NCBI RefSeq assembly: GCF_003575965.1
Contig: NZ_QWJJ01000001.1
Location: 186,001-250,000, forward strand
Length of the DNA: 64,000 bases
Direction: 5' to 3'
Source: Pseudooceanicola sediminis
Lineage (GTDB): Bacteria > Pseudomonadota > Alphaproteobacteria > Rhodobacterales > Rhodobacteraceae
A program made the translations under genes and the position numbers. Under the pieces are notes generated by a model, which worked only from the letters and a program-made list of their open reading frames with translations, ran no database searches and had not been told where the DNA came from. This document shows positions 62,994 through 64,000 of this stretch, one piece after another; positions within the stretch are counted from its first letter, which is position 1; every line of letters starts with the position of its first letter.

Positions 62994-64000
62994 ATGAAAC
63001 CCAGCATCCCATTCGACAATTCCTACGCCGCGCTGCCCGAAGGCTTCTTTGCGCGCATGCAGCCGCGTACGGCCTCCAACCCGCGTCTGCTGGCCTTCAA
63101 CGCTCCGCTCGCGCAGGATCTGGGGATTGCGCCGACCAGCGATTTGGCCAGCCTGGCCGAGACGTTTTCGGGCAATGCCCTGCCCGAGGGCGCCGATCCG
63201 CTGGCGCAGGCCTACGCGGGCCATCAATTCGGCGGCTTTTCCCCGCAACTGGGCGATGGACGTGCCCTCTTGATCGGCGAAGTGGTTGATCGGCACGGCA
63301 AGCGGCGCGATCTGCAATTGAAGGGATCGGGGCGGACGCCGTTTTCGCGCGGCGGCGACGGCCTGGCGGCCATGGGGCCGGTGCTGCGGGAATACCTGAT
63401 CTCCGAAGCGATGTTTACACTCGGTGTACCGACGACCCGCTCCCTGGCGGCTGTTGCAACGGGCGATGATGTCCTGCGGGAAACGCCCCTGCCCGGCGCA
63501 GTTCTGACGCGTGTGGCTGCCTCGCACCTGCGCGTCGGTTCCTTCGAATTCTTTGCCGCCCGTCGCGACGCCGCGCGCACGTCTCAATTGCTGGGTTTTG
63601 CGACAGAGCGGCACTATCCCCAAGTCAGCACACCGCTGGAGTTTCTCAAGGCCGTCATCGCCGCGCAGGCACAGCTGGTCGCGCATTGGATGTCCATCGG
63701 TTTCATCCACGGCGTGATGAACACGGACAACACGACGATTTCCGGTGAAACGATCGACTATGGCCCCTGCGCCTTCATGGATGGTTATCACCCGGCGACG
63801 GTCTACTCCTCGATCGACCGGCAAGGACGCTATGCCTACGACAACCAGCGTCACGTGCTTCCTTGGAACATGGCACAGCTGGCGTCATCACTGCTCTTGC
63901 TGGAGGAAGACACTGAGACTGCCGTTCAGGCATACACGCAGGCGGTACACGAAATGCCTGCCCTGATAGATGCCGCCTGGTTGCAGCGCTTTGGTGCCAA
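62994..64000 (+). CDS. selO: Protein adenylyltransferase SelO (YdiU), cut at the right edge
   Basis: At least 335 residues, open to the window end. Pseudokinase-fold AMPylase: [19 protein letters not shown] at the N-terminus, [55 protein letters not shown] (nucleotide loop and Glu) and [26 protein letters not shown] (metal-binding N and D). SelO AMPylates redox-linked proteins. The ATG at 62994 directly precedes the family N-terminus. About 120-150 residues of the family are missing beyond position 64000. Confidence 0.95.
   Translation, partial: MKPSIPFDNSYAALPEGFFARMQPRTASNPRLLAFNAPLAQDLGIAPTSDLASLAETFSGNALPEGADPLAQAYAGHQFGGFSPQLGDGRALLIGEVVDRHGKRRDLQLKGSGRTPFSRGGDGLAAMGPVLREYLISEAMFTLGVPTTRSLAAVATGDDVLRETPLPGAVLTRVAASHLRVGSFEFFAARRDAARTSQLLGFATERHYPQVSTPLEFLKAVIAAQAQLVAHWMSIGFIHGVMNTDNTTISGETIDYGPCAFMDGYHPATVYSSIDRQGRYAYDNQRHVLPWNMAQLASSLLLLEEDTETAVQAYTQAVHEMPALIDAAWLQRFGA

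Overview
The window is a contiguous piece of a high-GC alphaproteobacterial chromosome, most likely from the Rhodobacteraceae/Roseobacter group. The family-level call rests on gene orders typical of that group (prfA-prmC-DUF4167 gene, trkA-trkH-hfq-hflX, lptF-lptG-lptD-surA-rsmA, bdhA next to a patatin gene), on a STAS-cheY-cheA-cheW-cheR-cheY operon ending in a candidate cheT, and on the short intergenic element GCCTCCGGCGGGG..TATTT. The genus cannot be fixed from the sequence. I see no prophage, insertion sequence, CRISPR array or rRNA; there is one tRNA (Ser, anticodon CGA).

Layout. 0-2.2 kb: two secreted DUF2059-type paralogues (-) and tRNA-Ser. 2.4-5.5 kb (-): ppx/gppA-family phosphatase, rlmE and pdxA. 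5.6-8.1 kb (+): a one-carbon module (small Virulence_fact-family protein, MTHFR-family protein, methyltetrahydrofolate methyltransferase). 8.6-13.6 kb (+): compact chemotaxis operon. 14.0-14.8 kb: LuxR solo. 15.2-17.0 kb (-): rpsB-tsf. 17.3-20.0 kb (+): pseudouridine catabolism (psuK, psuG) and a DUF502 membrane protein. 20.0-22.0 kb (-): bdhA and patatin. 22.5-29.3 kb: YejA-like peptide-binding protein, small acidic protein, XRE-cupin regulator divergent from an acyl-CoA synthetase/FrnE pair, MFS transporter. 29.5-38.9 kb: icd, an unknown gene, PfpI-type protein, two tandem YitT proteins, SMR transporter, 3-hydroxyisobutyrate dehydrogenase-type enzyme, penicillin acylase, aldo/keto reductase. 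39.0-43.6 kb: trkA-trkH-hfq-hflX. 43.7-45.6 kb (-): pepA-holC. 45.9-52.8 kb (+): outer-membrane biogenesis operon lptF-lptG-lptD-surA-rsmA. 53.0-56.2 kb (-): prfA-prmC-DUF4167. 56.2-64.0 kb: small secreted protein, DUF1499 protein, M20 amidohydrolase plus agmatinase, mazG, iron-type binding protein, nucleoside hydrolase, GNAT and a selO gene cut by the right edge.

Most genes are housekeeping. The strongest unexplained signal is between genes: ATACCG-containing units repeated every 11 bp at four separate intergenic loci (7.08, 22.23, 30.83 and 57.17 kb), all in the same orientation and all containing ATACCGACGT. This looks like a phased protein-binding array, but its function is unknown to me. 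Next are a candidate CheT/CheZ-like phosphatase with a DxxxQ motif closing the chemotaxis operon, a candidate leftward small RNA at 22.3-22.4 kb with a classic intrinsic terminator, and the displacement of pdxA from its usual place between surA and rsmA.
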